This document shows positions 46,558 through 53,703 of a DNA stretch of 60,127 nucleotides, in pieces (position 1 is the first letter of the stretch; every line of letters starts with the position of its first letter). The translations under genes were made by a program, and so were the position numbers. The stretch comes from Candidatus Pacearchaeota archaeon (GTDB taxonomy: Archaea > Nanoarchaeota > Nanoarchaeia > Pacearchaeales > GW2011-AR1). The stretch spans positions 1-60,127 of the forward strand of contig JALOBN010000012.1 of the NCBI GenBank assembly GCA_023228245.1, read 5' to 3'. The notes beneath the pieces were generated by a model. The model was not told the origin of the DNA. It ran no database searches and saw nothing but the letters and a program-made list of their open reading frames with translations.

Positions 46558-47100
46558 TTAGCTAATAGTCACTACGGTTCTGCGCACGATCCCGAACAGT
46601 TCTTGATTAACGTCCTTGCCCTCCTTGAGCAAATTCCGGAGTAGAGCGCCCAACGTGGCGGGGGCCACTTCCTTGTCTGTCCGCACATTCTCGAATTGTT
46701 GGGCCAAGGTCGTCAGTAGTTCCTGAACCTCAGTCTCTTGTCCTCTGTTGAAGGCTACGACCACGGTGTTCTTGATGAGGCCGCCGTGTCCGTGATCCTC
46801 CAGCCACTTCATTGCAGCAGCCTTGCGGGCCTTGCTGACGTTGTGGAAGATCTTTTCCTCGGATTTCAGCTTGGTCCCGGCCTTGGTCTTGACCTCCGTC
46901 ATGCCTACTTGCTCGAATAGCTCGGGCAGGAGGTGCTCGATGATGTCCTCTTTTTGGCCGCACAGCCGCTTTAGTATCTTCTCAGTCCGCTCAATCTCGG
47001 CGTCCAACTCGGCCGCCCTCTCCGCCAGCACGGCCATCCTGCCGAGGACATCCTCTTGGTCTGGCGTCTTGAGATACGCTTCGTAGCCTGTGGTTGTCAC
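46558..47100 (-). CDS. Coiled-coil replication operon protein
   Basis: 180 residues from GTG 47100, chosen because AGGAGG is 6 nt upstream (an ATG at 47139 lacks a site). A coiled coil occupies about 20-60 (LAERAAELDAEIERTEKILK, then RLCGQKEDII). The second half has WLEDHGHGGLIKNTVVVAFN. Similar proteins sit beside helicase and SSB genes in other phages, but I cannot name the family with confidence; Gam-like is one possibility. Confidence 0.65.
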   Translation of the reverse strand: MTTTGYEAYLKTPDQEDVLGRMAVLAERAAELDAEIERTEKILKRLCGQKEDIIEHLLPELFEQVGMTEVKTKAGTKLKSEEKIFHNVSKARKAAAMKWLEDHGHGGLIKNTVVVAFNRGQETEVQELLTTLAQQFENVRTDKEVAPATLGALLRNLLKEGKDVNQELFGIVRRTVVTIS

Positions 47101-47159
47101 TACTATCCTCCTCGAATACGCGGAAGACAGCGTATTCATGTGTCACTCACTACACCCAA

Positions 47160-47188
47160 ATTCTAACAAATCCCAGACGCCGTGTCAA
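47160..47188 (-). promoter_or_regulatory. Sigma-70 promoter of the SSB/polymerase block
   Basis: TTGACA (47183-47188), 17-bp spacer, TAGAAT (47160-47165). It lies in the gap after the SNF2 gene and can drive the coiled-coil, SSB-like and following replication genes. Confidence 0.85.
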
Positions 47189-47207
47189 CAAGAAAATAGA
47201 ATTATTT

Positions 47208-48749
47208 TCAGTTGCCCGTCGCGAAGATTGCGTAGGCTGTTTTGAGCGCATCCATTTGGGCCTGCCGGTTGAATTCCGCCTGAGAGACGGGCGGGACCTT
47301 GAGCCATTCTCGGAAACTCTTGTCGAGAACCATCGACGCGACATCGAGCTTTTGCCGCAGGGCCGCCACGATCTTGACATCGAGCGTGTCATTGGCGATA
47401 ATGTCGATAATATTTACCGCCGTATCGGTTCCGATCCGATGCGCCCGGTCCTCGGATTGCAGGCGTTCCTTGAGCTTGAACGAGTTGCTATAGTAAATCT
47501 CGGTTTTGGCAACCGTCAATGTGTGGCCCTCTCCCATGCTCTCCGGCGTAGCCGCGATGCCCTGGATAGAGGGGTCCTCCAGGAATCGGCGCTTGTTTTC
47601 CTCGCGGGCGTCAATCGACAGTGAACCATCCCAGCGAGTACAGATCGAGCCCAAGGCCGCACAGATTGCGTCGATGTCGGCACGGAACCTCGCCCACACG
47701 ATAAACTTGTGGGGTAAGTCCGCTACGATCTCCTGGAGCAGGTCTATGCGAGGATTGTGAGAATCTACCGGCAAGAAATGGCCGCCATTGGGATTATCTG
47801 CGTCTGGGATCAATGGCAGGTAGCCGCAGGTGATTTGCTGAAGCCTCAGCATTCGAGTGATCGCCAGCGGGGCCATAATAAGCTCCCCGTCCAGCATCGT
47901 CATAAACTTGGTCTCAAGCTCGCAATAGATCGTCCGTTGTTTCGCTGTCAGATCGAATCCGCGGTAAGTGTAGACCTTGGGCGGAAGGTCGAGAACCTCC
48001 TCCTTGAGCAGCCGACTCGCCAGCGGCTCCAAAAGTCTCTTGAGAAGCTCCAGATTCTTGTAGCCCGTGAGTTGGTCAAATTTCCGCCCCTGGGCACGAT
48101 TGTAGCCTTTTTCCCAGACACCGAAAAATGTTTTGAACGCCTGAAATGACCCAAGGCCGTAGGGCGTACGCTCCCAAAAGGTGGGGTCCAGGAATTTAAT
48201 TTGTGAATAGACATCGAAGGGGCTATTGGTGATCGGCGTCCCGCACAGGACCCGTTTGTAGCCGGCGTACTTGCCCGACGCCAGAACAGTCCGAGTGACG
48301 GCGGCACTGGGCGTCTTGACCCGGTTCGACTCGTCACAGACGTAGAAACATTTTCGCTTGGTCAAAAACGCCTTGGCCAAAGCCTTGCCCTTTTCGGTCT
48401 TGATGCCATCATATGACATCACCAGCACGGCCAGTCCGGCGCGATAGTTCAAGACCTCTTGGGCCGCGTTCTGGGCTGTTTTTGTGCCAGCCTTGGACGT
48501 GTGGAAGGCGTGGCAGAGGAACGGCACGCCCAGGTGGGGCGGAAGCTCGTAGTTGGCCCAGTTAGAGTGAATGCCGTTCGGGGCCAGAACGAACAGGGCG
48601 TCTATATTCTTCATCTGGTATAGGCGCTCGGCCTCAGCCAAGGCCAGCCACGTCTTGCCGAGGCCCTGCTCCCAAAACACAGCGCGGATTGGGTCTGCCC
48701 CGTGGTCGAACAGTTCCTCGCTCTGGTGTTTCATTGGGGCGGTTTTCAT
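47208..48749 (-). CDS. SNF2-family DEAD/DEAH-like helicase
   Basis: 513 residues from ATG 48749 (ATGA overlap). Walker A is EQGLGKT (27-33), motif II VCDESNRVK, and a C-terminal helicase domain has FIVWARFRADIDAI, GIAATPESMGEGHTL and SEDRAHRIGTD. This is a short SNF2 translocase of the common phage type, which remodels protein-DNA complexes in replication or recombination. Confidence 0.9.
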   Translation of the reverse strand: MKTAPMKHQSEELFDHGADPIRAVFWEQGLGKTWLALAEAERLYQMKNIDALFVLAPNGIHSNWANYELPPHLGVPFLCHAFHTSKAGTKTAQNAAQEVLNYRAGLAVLVMSYDGIKTEKGKALAKAFLTKRKCFYVCDESNRVKTPSAAVTRTVLASGKYAGYKRVLCGTPITNSPFDVYSQIKFLDPTFWERTPYGLGSFQAFKTFFGVWEKGYNRAQGRKFDQLTGYKNLELLKRLLEPLASRLLKEEVLDLPPKVYTYRGFDLTAKQRTIYCELETKFMTMLDGELIMAPLAITRMLRLQQITCGYLPLIPDADNPNGGHFLPVDSHNPRIDLLQEIVADLPHKFIVWARFRADIDAICAALGSICTRWDGSLSIDAREENKRRFLEDPSIQGIAATPESMGEGHTLTVAKTEIYYSNSFKLKERLQSEDRAHRIGTDTAVNIIDIIANDTLDVKIVAALRQKLDVASMVLDKSFREWLKVPPVSQAEFNRQAQMDALKTAYAIFATGN

Positions 48750-49333
48750 GCGGCAATCCCCCACTGTGTTGCCATTGCGGCGGCGATGCCCGGATATGTT
48801 CGGCTGCGATCTTTCGCCCGATTTGGGTTGGACGGCCCCAGCCGATTCTGTCCGCTGGGCGTTTGATTCGCGTAGCGGATTTTCTGGATGACGTTTGTCG
48901 GTTGCAGCAGAGGCAGGCCCTTTAGCCACAAGCATGTGGCCTTGCTGGCGTCGTCCCCGAACTGCCACGGCTGGATTATTTGATCTGGCGGCCGGATTGC
49001 GGTCGAGATAATCCCTATGGGGTTCTCCAGAGCGATGCGAGGGATCGGAGCATCCAGTAGAAGTTGCACAAAGGCCAGGGCGGCTTGCTGCCGGCCATCT
49101 TGCCGTTTGGCAGCCCAGTAGCGAGCGCCGGACGCGGCCAAGTGCGTACATGGGGGGTGCGCAATCATCAAATCCCAGCCCCAGCCCCAGCCCAGCACGT
49201 CACGGACATCGCCTGTCCAATGTCGGCCGGGGTGCTCGGTCTCCAGGAGGTCGCACGACATGGCGTCATGGCCCAGAACGGCGAAGGCGTCCCGCACTCT
49301 GGCACTGAATTCGCAAGCTACGAGGACTCGCAT
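48746..49333 (-). CDS. C5-type DNA cytosine methyltransferase-like protein
   Basis: 195 residues from ATG 49333 (TGATG overlap). SAM-binding start MRVLVACEFSARVRDAFAVL, then catalytic-type HPPCTHLAASG (about 59-69; Cys62). It is shorter than restriction-type C5 enzymes and lacks a visible target-recognition domain, as in many phage proteins of this group. It may modify phage DNA or be a remnant. Confidence 0.75.
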   Translation of the reverse strand: MRVLVACEFSARVRDAFAVLGHDAMSCDLLETEHPGRHWTGDVRDVLGWGWGWDLMIAHPPCTHLAASGARYWAAKRQDGRQQAALAFVQLLLDAPIPRIALENPIGIISTAIRPPDQIIQPWQFGDDASKATCLWLKGLPLLQPTNVIQKIRYANQTPSGQNRLGPSNPNRAKDRSRTYPGIAAAMATQWGIAA

Positions 49334-49761
49334 CAGGAGATCGCCTCCTCGACAGGGTCTTGGTGCTCCCAAGAGAACCGGGGACCCGACAGCCGCCGCA
49401 GCCGGACCATCGATCGCGCCAGCAGTTCGATGGGCTGCTCCACAATGAGCTTGCCTTCAGGTGTGTTGCCGTCAAGGTCGAGCGCCAGTTCAGCGGGGTT
49501 ATTGACCGCGTGCAGCAGTTCGTGGAGTAGGTCTACCTCCATGTCACAGCGCTCGCGGGAGATGGGGGTGCGGGTCTCGTACGTGGCGATTTGTATGGTC
49601 AGTTCCCGGAAGGCGAGCTTTGTCATGGAGGTCGCGAGAGCATCGATGTCTTGGCCGGGCACGAGGGAGAGCCAAATCTCCCAATCGCTGAGGCCCAGGT
49701 AAGGTCTCCACCAGTCCAGCGTCTCCGCGAGTTGTTCTGCTGTTAGAACGACAATCGACAT
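49333..49761 (-). CDS. Small zinc metallopeptidase-like protein
   Basis: 142 residues, ATG 49761. HELLH (80-84) is a zinc-peptidase HExxH motif within a helix. The early region has SDWEIWLSLV. It could cleave a host protein, or be a non-peptidase SprT-like metal protein. The genes on both sides act on DNA. Assignment rests on one motif. Confidence 0.65.
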   Translation of the reverse strand: MSIVVLTAEQLAETLDWWRPYLGLSDWEIWLSLVPGQDIDALATSMTKLAFRELTIQIATYETRTPISRERCDMEVDLLHELLHAVNNPAELALDLDGNTPEGKLIVEQPIELLARSMVRLRRLSGPRFSWEHQDPVEEAIS

Positions 49762-49777
49762 GAGTCCTCCTATGGGT

Positions 49778-50059
49778 CTAATCTATGCCCAATGTTCTGC
49801 TTCGACGCCGACGGTAGCGGATAATGAGGGCGGCCCACGCCGTATTGGCCCCCACCACACCCAGGCCGCCGACGAAGCTCGTCCACTGATCCAGGGCAGG
49901 GTAGTAGTAGAGATTCCAGAATCCCCAGACAGCAAAACCAGCGACGGCCAGCAGGCTCGTGCCGCGGACCTCTTTGTCCCGAATCGCTTTGCGGCAGTGC
50001 AGGGCGATGAGGAGACCGCCAAATAGCTCGAATGTTGCGTTTACTTTATCTTGCCACAC
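49778..50059 (-). CDS. Small membrane protein
   Basis: 93 residues, GTG 50059. Two or three membrane segments (FELFGGLLIALHC, LLAVAGFAVWGFWNLYYY, FVGGLGVVGANTAWAALII) and a basic tail RYRRRRSR. The CRKAIRDKEVRG loop is a pattern repeated in many phage genomes. It might affect host membrane traffic or exclusion. Confidence 0.7.
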   Translation of the reverse strand: MWQDKVNATFELFGGLLIALHCRKAIRDKEVRGTSLLAVAGFAVWGFWNLYYYPALDQWTSFVGGLGVVGANTAWAALIIRYRRRRSRTLGID

Positions 50060-50060
50060 G

Positions 50061-50315
50061 CTACGGTCTCCTTAGCGACTCCAGGATCGTAGCCACGGCA
50101 AGCTGTAGTGTCGTGGCCCCCTCCACCCATTCTTTTCGCAAATAGGTGTGTGCCCCGGCCCCTTCCTCAGTGATCGCCAAGAGCCTCCCCTCGCACACGG
50201 AATATATCATGCCCGGATAGAAACCCGCCAGCCGGTAAAGTCGTGTCACAGTGATAGAGTCTACCGTGGCCGGGGATATATCTATCTTTGCGGAAGTTGT
50301 GCCCTCAACGATCAT
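50061..50315 (-). CDS. Small protein, unknown
   Basis: 84 residues, ATG 50315. It is beta/alpha (DISPATVDSITVTRLYRLAG, then EWVEGATTLQLAVATILESL). No family recognised. It precedes the membrane protein gene by 1 nt. Confidence 0.6.
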   Translation of the reverse strand: MIVEGTTSAKIDISPATVDSITVTRLYRLAGFYPGMIYSVCEGRLLAITEEGAGAHTYLRKEWVEGATTLQLAVATILESLRRP

Positions 50316-50340
50316 GGTTCATCTCTTTCGTCATAAGTCA

Positions 50341-51486
50341 TTATTGCACCTTAAGTGGGTAAAATCCGGTGTGACCGTAGCGATTGTGGAGAAGGAACAT
50401 CGCCTGCTGCGGCGGTTCCGGCTCAGCCTTGATCTGCTCACCGTATTCGTTGTAACCGATGAGGCTGCCATTGATGACGTACTTCCGGCTGAAATCGCAT
50501 TGGTGCCAGTGGCCCATGATGTCCAGGTCCGCCCGGCGGGCTTTGTCCCACTGTGCAATCGCTTTATTCAGCGGAATATGCACGCCGCCCACGCCGCCCT
50601 GATACCGGATTGCGTCCCCGTGGTGACAACGTATTAGGCGGCCCAAAACCTCCAGATAGTTGAAGTATCCCCGCGGCATCTGGACCTGCACGCGATTCTC
50701 TTTTCGCCCCGCGTAGTGCCGGGCGATAAGGCTGTAGAGAATCCACTCATAGTTGGTCTGTGCTCGTCGCTTGGCCATCGGCTTTTTCGTGATCCGGCCG
50801 TGGTTTCCAACAGCCCCCACGACAAGGATGTTCTGTATCGTCCCGGAGGCAAGCAGATAGTCGATGCCTCCTGTCCAAATATCCAGGACCTCCAGCAGCG
50901 CTTCCGGCGGGGTGAGGGCATTTGTCTGCATCAGTTCATCGTGCAGGAACATGCTGGCGAAATCGCCCAGGGCGGCAATGACCATCGTCTCGATGTCGGA
51001 GTTGCCGGCATAGATTCGCAGGATGTCCGCTGCCGCCTCAAATAGGGTCTTGGCCCTGTCCTTCGCGATTGTGGGGCTGTACTCATTGAGACCGTTCATG
51101 GCGGCCTTGTCCACGACCTCGTCGGCGTGCCAGTCGGATGCTACCAAGAATGGTACGGCGGAGTGCCGCTTGTGGGAGGTCTTGAGGGCTATTGACATTG
51201 GGCAGACTTGGTCCACGATCCCGCCCATATCGCGGATGACAGATAGTTCTTGCTCCAACTGGCCAATCCGCGAGAGGGCCTCCCGGTATTGCCCCTGAGC
51301 GACTCGCGCTCGTTCGTCTGCCTGCGCCAGCTTGGCACTCGTCTCCAGGTGGGATGAGCTTCGCACATTGCTGACCGTGCCGACCGAGACGCCGACAGAG
51401 GCCGCCGCCTCTCGATTGGAGGCCCCAGATGCCAATGCTTCCTTGATTTTTTGTCGGGTGTCGTCGCTCAAAGGTCGAGTAGGCAT
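50341..51486 (-). CDS. Metallophosphoesterase with N-terminal HTH
   Basis: 381 residues from ATG 51486 (GGAGG upstream). An HTH (DDTRQKIKEALASGASNREA, then AASVGVSVGTVSNV) is followed by a coiled coil and a calcineurin-like phosphoesterase domain: SDWHADEVVD (about 118-127), GDFAS, GNHGRITKKP and GHWHQCDF. Such phage enzymes can act as nucleases in DNA repair or recombination. The HTH suggests DNA targeting. Confidence 0.85.
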   Translation of the reverse strand: MPTRPLSDDTRQKIKEALASGASNREAAASVGVSVGTVSNVRSSSHLETSAKLAQADERARVAQGQYREALSRIGQLEQELSVIRDMGGIVDQVCPMSIALKTSHKRHSAVPFLVASDWHADEVVDKAAMNGLNEYSPTIAKDRAKTLFEAAADILRIYAGNSDIETMVIAALGDFASMFLHDELMQTNALTPPEALLEVLDIWTGGIDYLLASGTIQNILVVGAVGNHGRITKKPMAKRRAQTNYEWILYSLIARHYAGRKENRVQVQMPRGYFNYLEVLGRLIRCHHGDAIRYQGGVGGVHIPLNKAIAQWDKARRADLDIMGHWHQCDFSRKYVINGSLIGYNEYGEQIKAEPEPPQQAMFLLHNRYGHTGFYPLKVQ

Positions 51487-52040
51487 TTCGCCTCCATCAA
51501 AAAACAGGCTTCTGCCGTGGCGGGACTCCACGCCACGAATTTGTGGTCCAGTACGTGCTCCGGAGCGTCCAGCATCCACCACACCGCGTTGTGGTTCTCT
51601 TCGTTCATGTTGTTCCGACCCTCCCACACCATCATCCACACGTCAGCAGTATGCACGTCCGCGTAGACGCTATCAAACGGAGGAAGCCCAAACCGCTCGG
51701 CCACGGCCCGCATGACCTTGGCCTCGGCCTCCTTCATCTGTGGGAACTTTCCCTTAATGGGGCTGGCGATGTCGGGGAGATAGCCTTCGCCCGCATCGTG
51801 CATGAGCCGCCATGCCGCAGGCCCAGGCATGTCCTTCCATTGGGACATGAGGGTCGAATGCTGAGCGACGGAATAGAACCTCTGGCAGTGCCCTGTATAG
51901 CGGCACTTCATGGCCAAGGCATGAGCGATGTCGAGGATGTCGATGTCGTCGGCCGTTATGTCCAGCGGCTGCACGATCCGGCCTGTGTAGGTCACAATCA
52001 TTAGATCGGCTCGGCGATGAAGTGTTCCGTGTTCCGACAT
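51468..52040 (-). CDS. HD-domain nucleotide phosphohydrolase (YfbR/DatZ-like)
   Basis: 190 residues, ATG 52040 (TAATG overlap). Metal-binding residues of the HD fold: His61 (VAQHSTL), His81-Asp82 (MHDAGEGYLPD) and a later DVHTAD segment. Enzymes of this size hydrolyse dNMPs or dATP, including DatZ in phages with modified adenine. No purZ gene is present, so ordinary dNTP pool control is more likely. Confidence 0.8.
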   Translation of the reverse strand: MSEHGTLHRRADLMIVTYTGRIVQPLDITADDIDILDIAHALAMKCRYTGHCQRFYSVAQHSTLMSQWKDMPGPAAWRLMHDAGEGYLPDIASPIKGKFPQMKEAEAKVMRAVAERFGLPPFDSVYADVHTADVWMMVWEGRNNMNEENHNAVWWMLDAPEHVLDHKFVAWSPATAEACFLMEAKCLLDL

Positions 52041-52519
52041 TAGGGATTCTCCTCAAAACACGCTTCCGGCTCGGCGGGCGACTCGCTCAAAACGCCTTTG
52101 ATGTGCGTGAAGGGGGCCGCGGGAGAGGGGTATCGCCGCAGCAACTCGGCCGCAAATGCGTTCAACTCCGCCACGCCCGCCCCGCCGGGAAGTCGCGGAG
52201 GCCGGTCATCGACCCAATTGCCCATGTGCTGGCTGTCTCGCAGGACTGCCAAGGTGGTCATGGCCTTGACAATATGGTGGATGCCGCTATCCGGGTCGAT
52301 CTCCTCCCCCTCCCACCACGCGAACAAATGCCGACACGCGGCGTCGAAATACACCGATCCCCGAACCCCTGCCTCTCGGTAATTGTGGGTTCCGTACTTA
52401 CAGCCTCCGTCTAACATGCCGAGGCCCATTTCGAGCAGGACCCTGAGCGGGACCGTGTGCATCGGCACTTTCTGACTTCCCACCGCATCCTTCGGGTTTG
52501 TTGGCTTTGTTTCGGACAT
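52040..52519 (-). CDS. dATP/dGTP diphosphohydrolase-like protein
   Basis: 159 residues, ATG 52519 (GGGAG upstream). It starts TNPKDAVGSQKVPMHTVPLR and has KYGTHNYREAGVRGSVYFDA (41-60) and HLFAWWEGEEIDPDSGIHHI. This is the signature of the dGTP/dATP diphosphohydrolase N-terminal or MazG-like family. It would cleanse or redirect dNTP pools together with the HD protein. Confidence 0.8.
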   Translation of the reverse strand: MSETKPTNPKDAVGSQKVPMHTVPLRVLLEMGLGMLDGGCKYGTHNYREAGVRGSVYFDAACRHLFAWWEGEEIDPDSGIHHIVKAMTTLAVLRDSQHMGNWVDDRPPRLPGGAGVAELNAFAAELLRRYPSPAAPFTHIKGVLSESPAEPEACFEENP

Positions 52520-52766
52520 AACATATCTCCCACAAATCTTGTGCCGCCTCCAGGGCCTTGGTCAATCCCAAAGTAGCCAGCCAGCGGTTCGCGGCCATAA
52601 GGACTTCCGGTGAATGCTGGCCGGGAGGGCGTTCGCCCCTGTCTCGGCGAACCTCTTCTCCCCGCAAGACATCCAGAAGCTCTCTCGCCTTGCCGCAGTC
52701 AGACCCCCACAATTCAGCAAGTGCCTGCACGGCCTTATCGAGTTGGATTGATGTAATGAGGGGCAC
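52398..52766 (-). CDS. Small protein overlapping the dNTP-hydrolase gene
   Basis: 122 residues, ATG 52766, 3 nt after the holin-like stop. The first 80 residues are an ordinary helical protein (LDKAVQALAELWGSDCGKAR, TKALEAAQDLWEICYV). The last 40 codons overlap the next gene by 122 nt and are low complexity, so the C-terminus may be a by-product. Function unknown. Confidence 0.55.
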   Translation of the reverse strand: MPLITSIQLDKAVQALAELWGSDCGKARELLDVLRGEEVRRDRGERPPGQHSPEVLMAANRWLATLGLTKALEAAQDLWEICYVRNKANKPEGCGGKSESADAHGPAQGPARNGPRHVRRRL

Positions 52767-52769
52767 GTC

Positions 52770-52997
52770 CTACCCACACAAGGCCGCCTGTATCCCCAAC
52801 CCTACCACGGCCAAGGCTGCTGCGCAGGCCAAGGCGACAATGACCCGCGTGACTACCGATCCGAACACCGTTCTGGCCGACCGCAAAAACGCCATGTCCT
52901 TTTGCATCTCCTGCGGACTACTGGGCGTAAAGCCGAGAACCGTCAGTGTTTCCTTCACTGTGTCCTTCATCATAGTTTTCAGTTGGTTCTCAGTCAT
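52770..52997 (-). CDS. Holin-like membrane protein
   Basis: 75 residues from ATG 52997. The start TENQLKTMMKDTVKETLTVL, then RSARTVFGSVVTRVIVALAC and a Gly-rich single or double membrane helix (AAALAVVGLGIQAAL), is common in small proteins encoded after phage tail genes, some of them annotated as holins. It would sit in the inner membrane. No endolysin is adjacent, so the lysis role is provisional. Its message is predicted to be leaderless. Confidence 0.6.
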   Translation of the reverse strand: MTENQLKTMMKDTVKETLTVLGFTPSSPQEMQKDMAFLRSARTVFGSVVTRVIVALACAAALAVVGLGIQAALCG

Positions 52998-53003
52998 AGC
53001 CAA

Positions 53004-53032
53004 ATTCTACCATCCGTTCGCAAGGAAGTCAA
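53004..53032 (-). promoter_or_regulatory. Holin-like gene promoter, leaderless start
   Basis: TTGACT (53027-53032), 17-bp spacer, TAGAAT (53004-53009), then 6 bp to the ATG. It lies just past the end of the last tail gene and may also drive the downstream nucleotide-metabolism genes. Confidence 0.75.
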
Positions 53033-53047
53033 CGATTTTTTGTGGAA

Positions 53048-53701
53048 TTAGCCGATTCTCACCACGGAACAATTCAAATGTTCCACGGTAATGTTATTGA
53101 CTCCGGAGTGATTTCGTACGTAGAGGCTGACCTGATCGTCGGCCGCTAAGCTGACGATGACTGTGCCGCTCATGCAATCGCTGGCGTCTCCTGTATCGAC
53201 AGTCCCGTGCCCGCCCCCATCGTCGGCTACCTCGCTGCCATTCACCATAGCCCCAGCCTCTAATTGACTGGCAGCGACTACTGCGTCCATAGAAACGGAA
53301 TAATCAATCTTGTAGATACCGGTTTTGGCGACTTGCAAGTAATGATTACCGCCGAAGGTTGTTCCGCTGACGAGACCACTGCTGAGACCGGAGCCAATTT
53401 CGTAGGCCGTATCCGCGGCACCTACATTGACTACGATGGTGGCGTTCTTGGCGTACATGTGGCCGTAGGCTTGTGGAAAGCCGGAGTACAAAAGGTTGGT
53501 CCACTCAGTAGTGCCGTCCCCGATCTTGAATTTTCCGGTGTCGGTCTCAATGCCAATCGTCCCCGCGGCCAAGATCGGGTCAGCCCCGGTCCAGCCGGCG
53601 GCGGTATCCGCCTGGCCCGAAGCCTTCTCGTCATCCAGATAGGTCTTCAGCGCCGCATCCCATGTATCAACATTCGTCCCATTTGCCGGCCAATCTGCCA
53701 T
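53048..53701 (-). CDS. Tail protein with hyaluronidase-N/MTD-like start and TNF-like C-terminal fold
   Basis: 217 residues from ATG 53701 (GGGAG upstream). The segment DPILAAGTIGIETDTGKFKI, then GDGTTEWTNL (about 40-70), is a common phage tail-attachment module. The C-terminal part (GIYKIDYSVSMDAV, then beta strands ending NNITVEHLNCSVVRIG) has the TNF-like jelly roll typical of trimeric receptor-binding heads. It is a good candidate receptor-binding protein. Confidence 0.75.
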   Translation of the reverse strand: MADWPANGTNVDTWDAALKTYLDDEKASGQADTAAGWTGADPILAAGTIGIETDTGKFKIGDGTTEWTNLLYSGFPQAYGHMYAKNATIVVNVGAADTAYEIGSGLSSGLVSGTTFGGNHYLQVAKTGIYKIDYSVSMDAVVAASQLEAGAMVNGSEVADDGGGHGTVDTGDASDCMSGTVIVSLAADDQVSLYVRNHSGVNNITVEHLNCSVVRIG

Positions 53702-53703
53702 GA

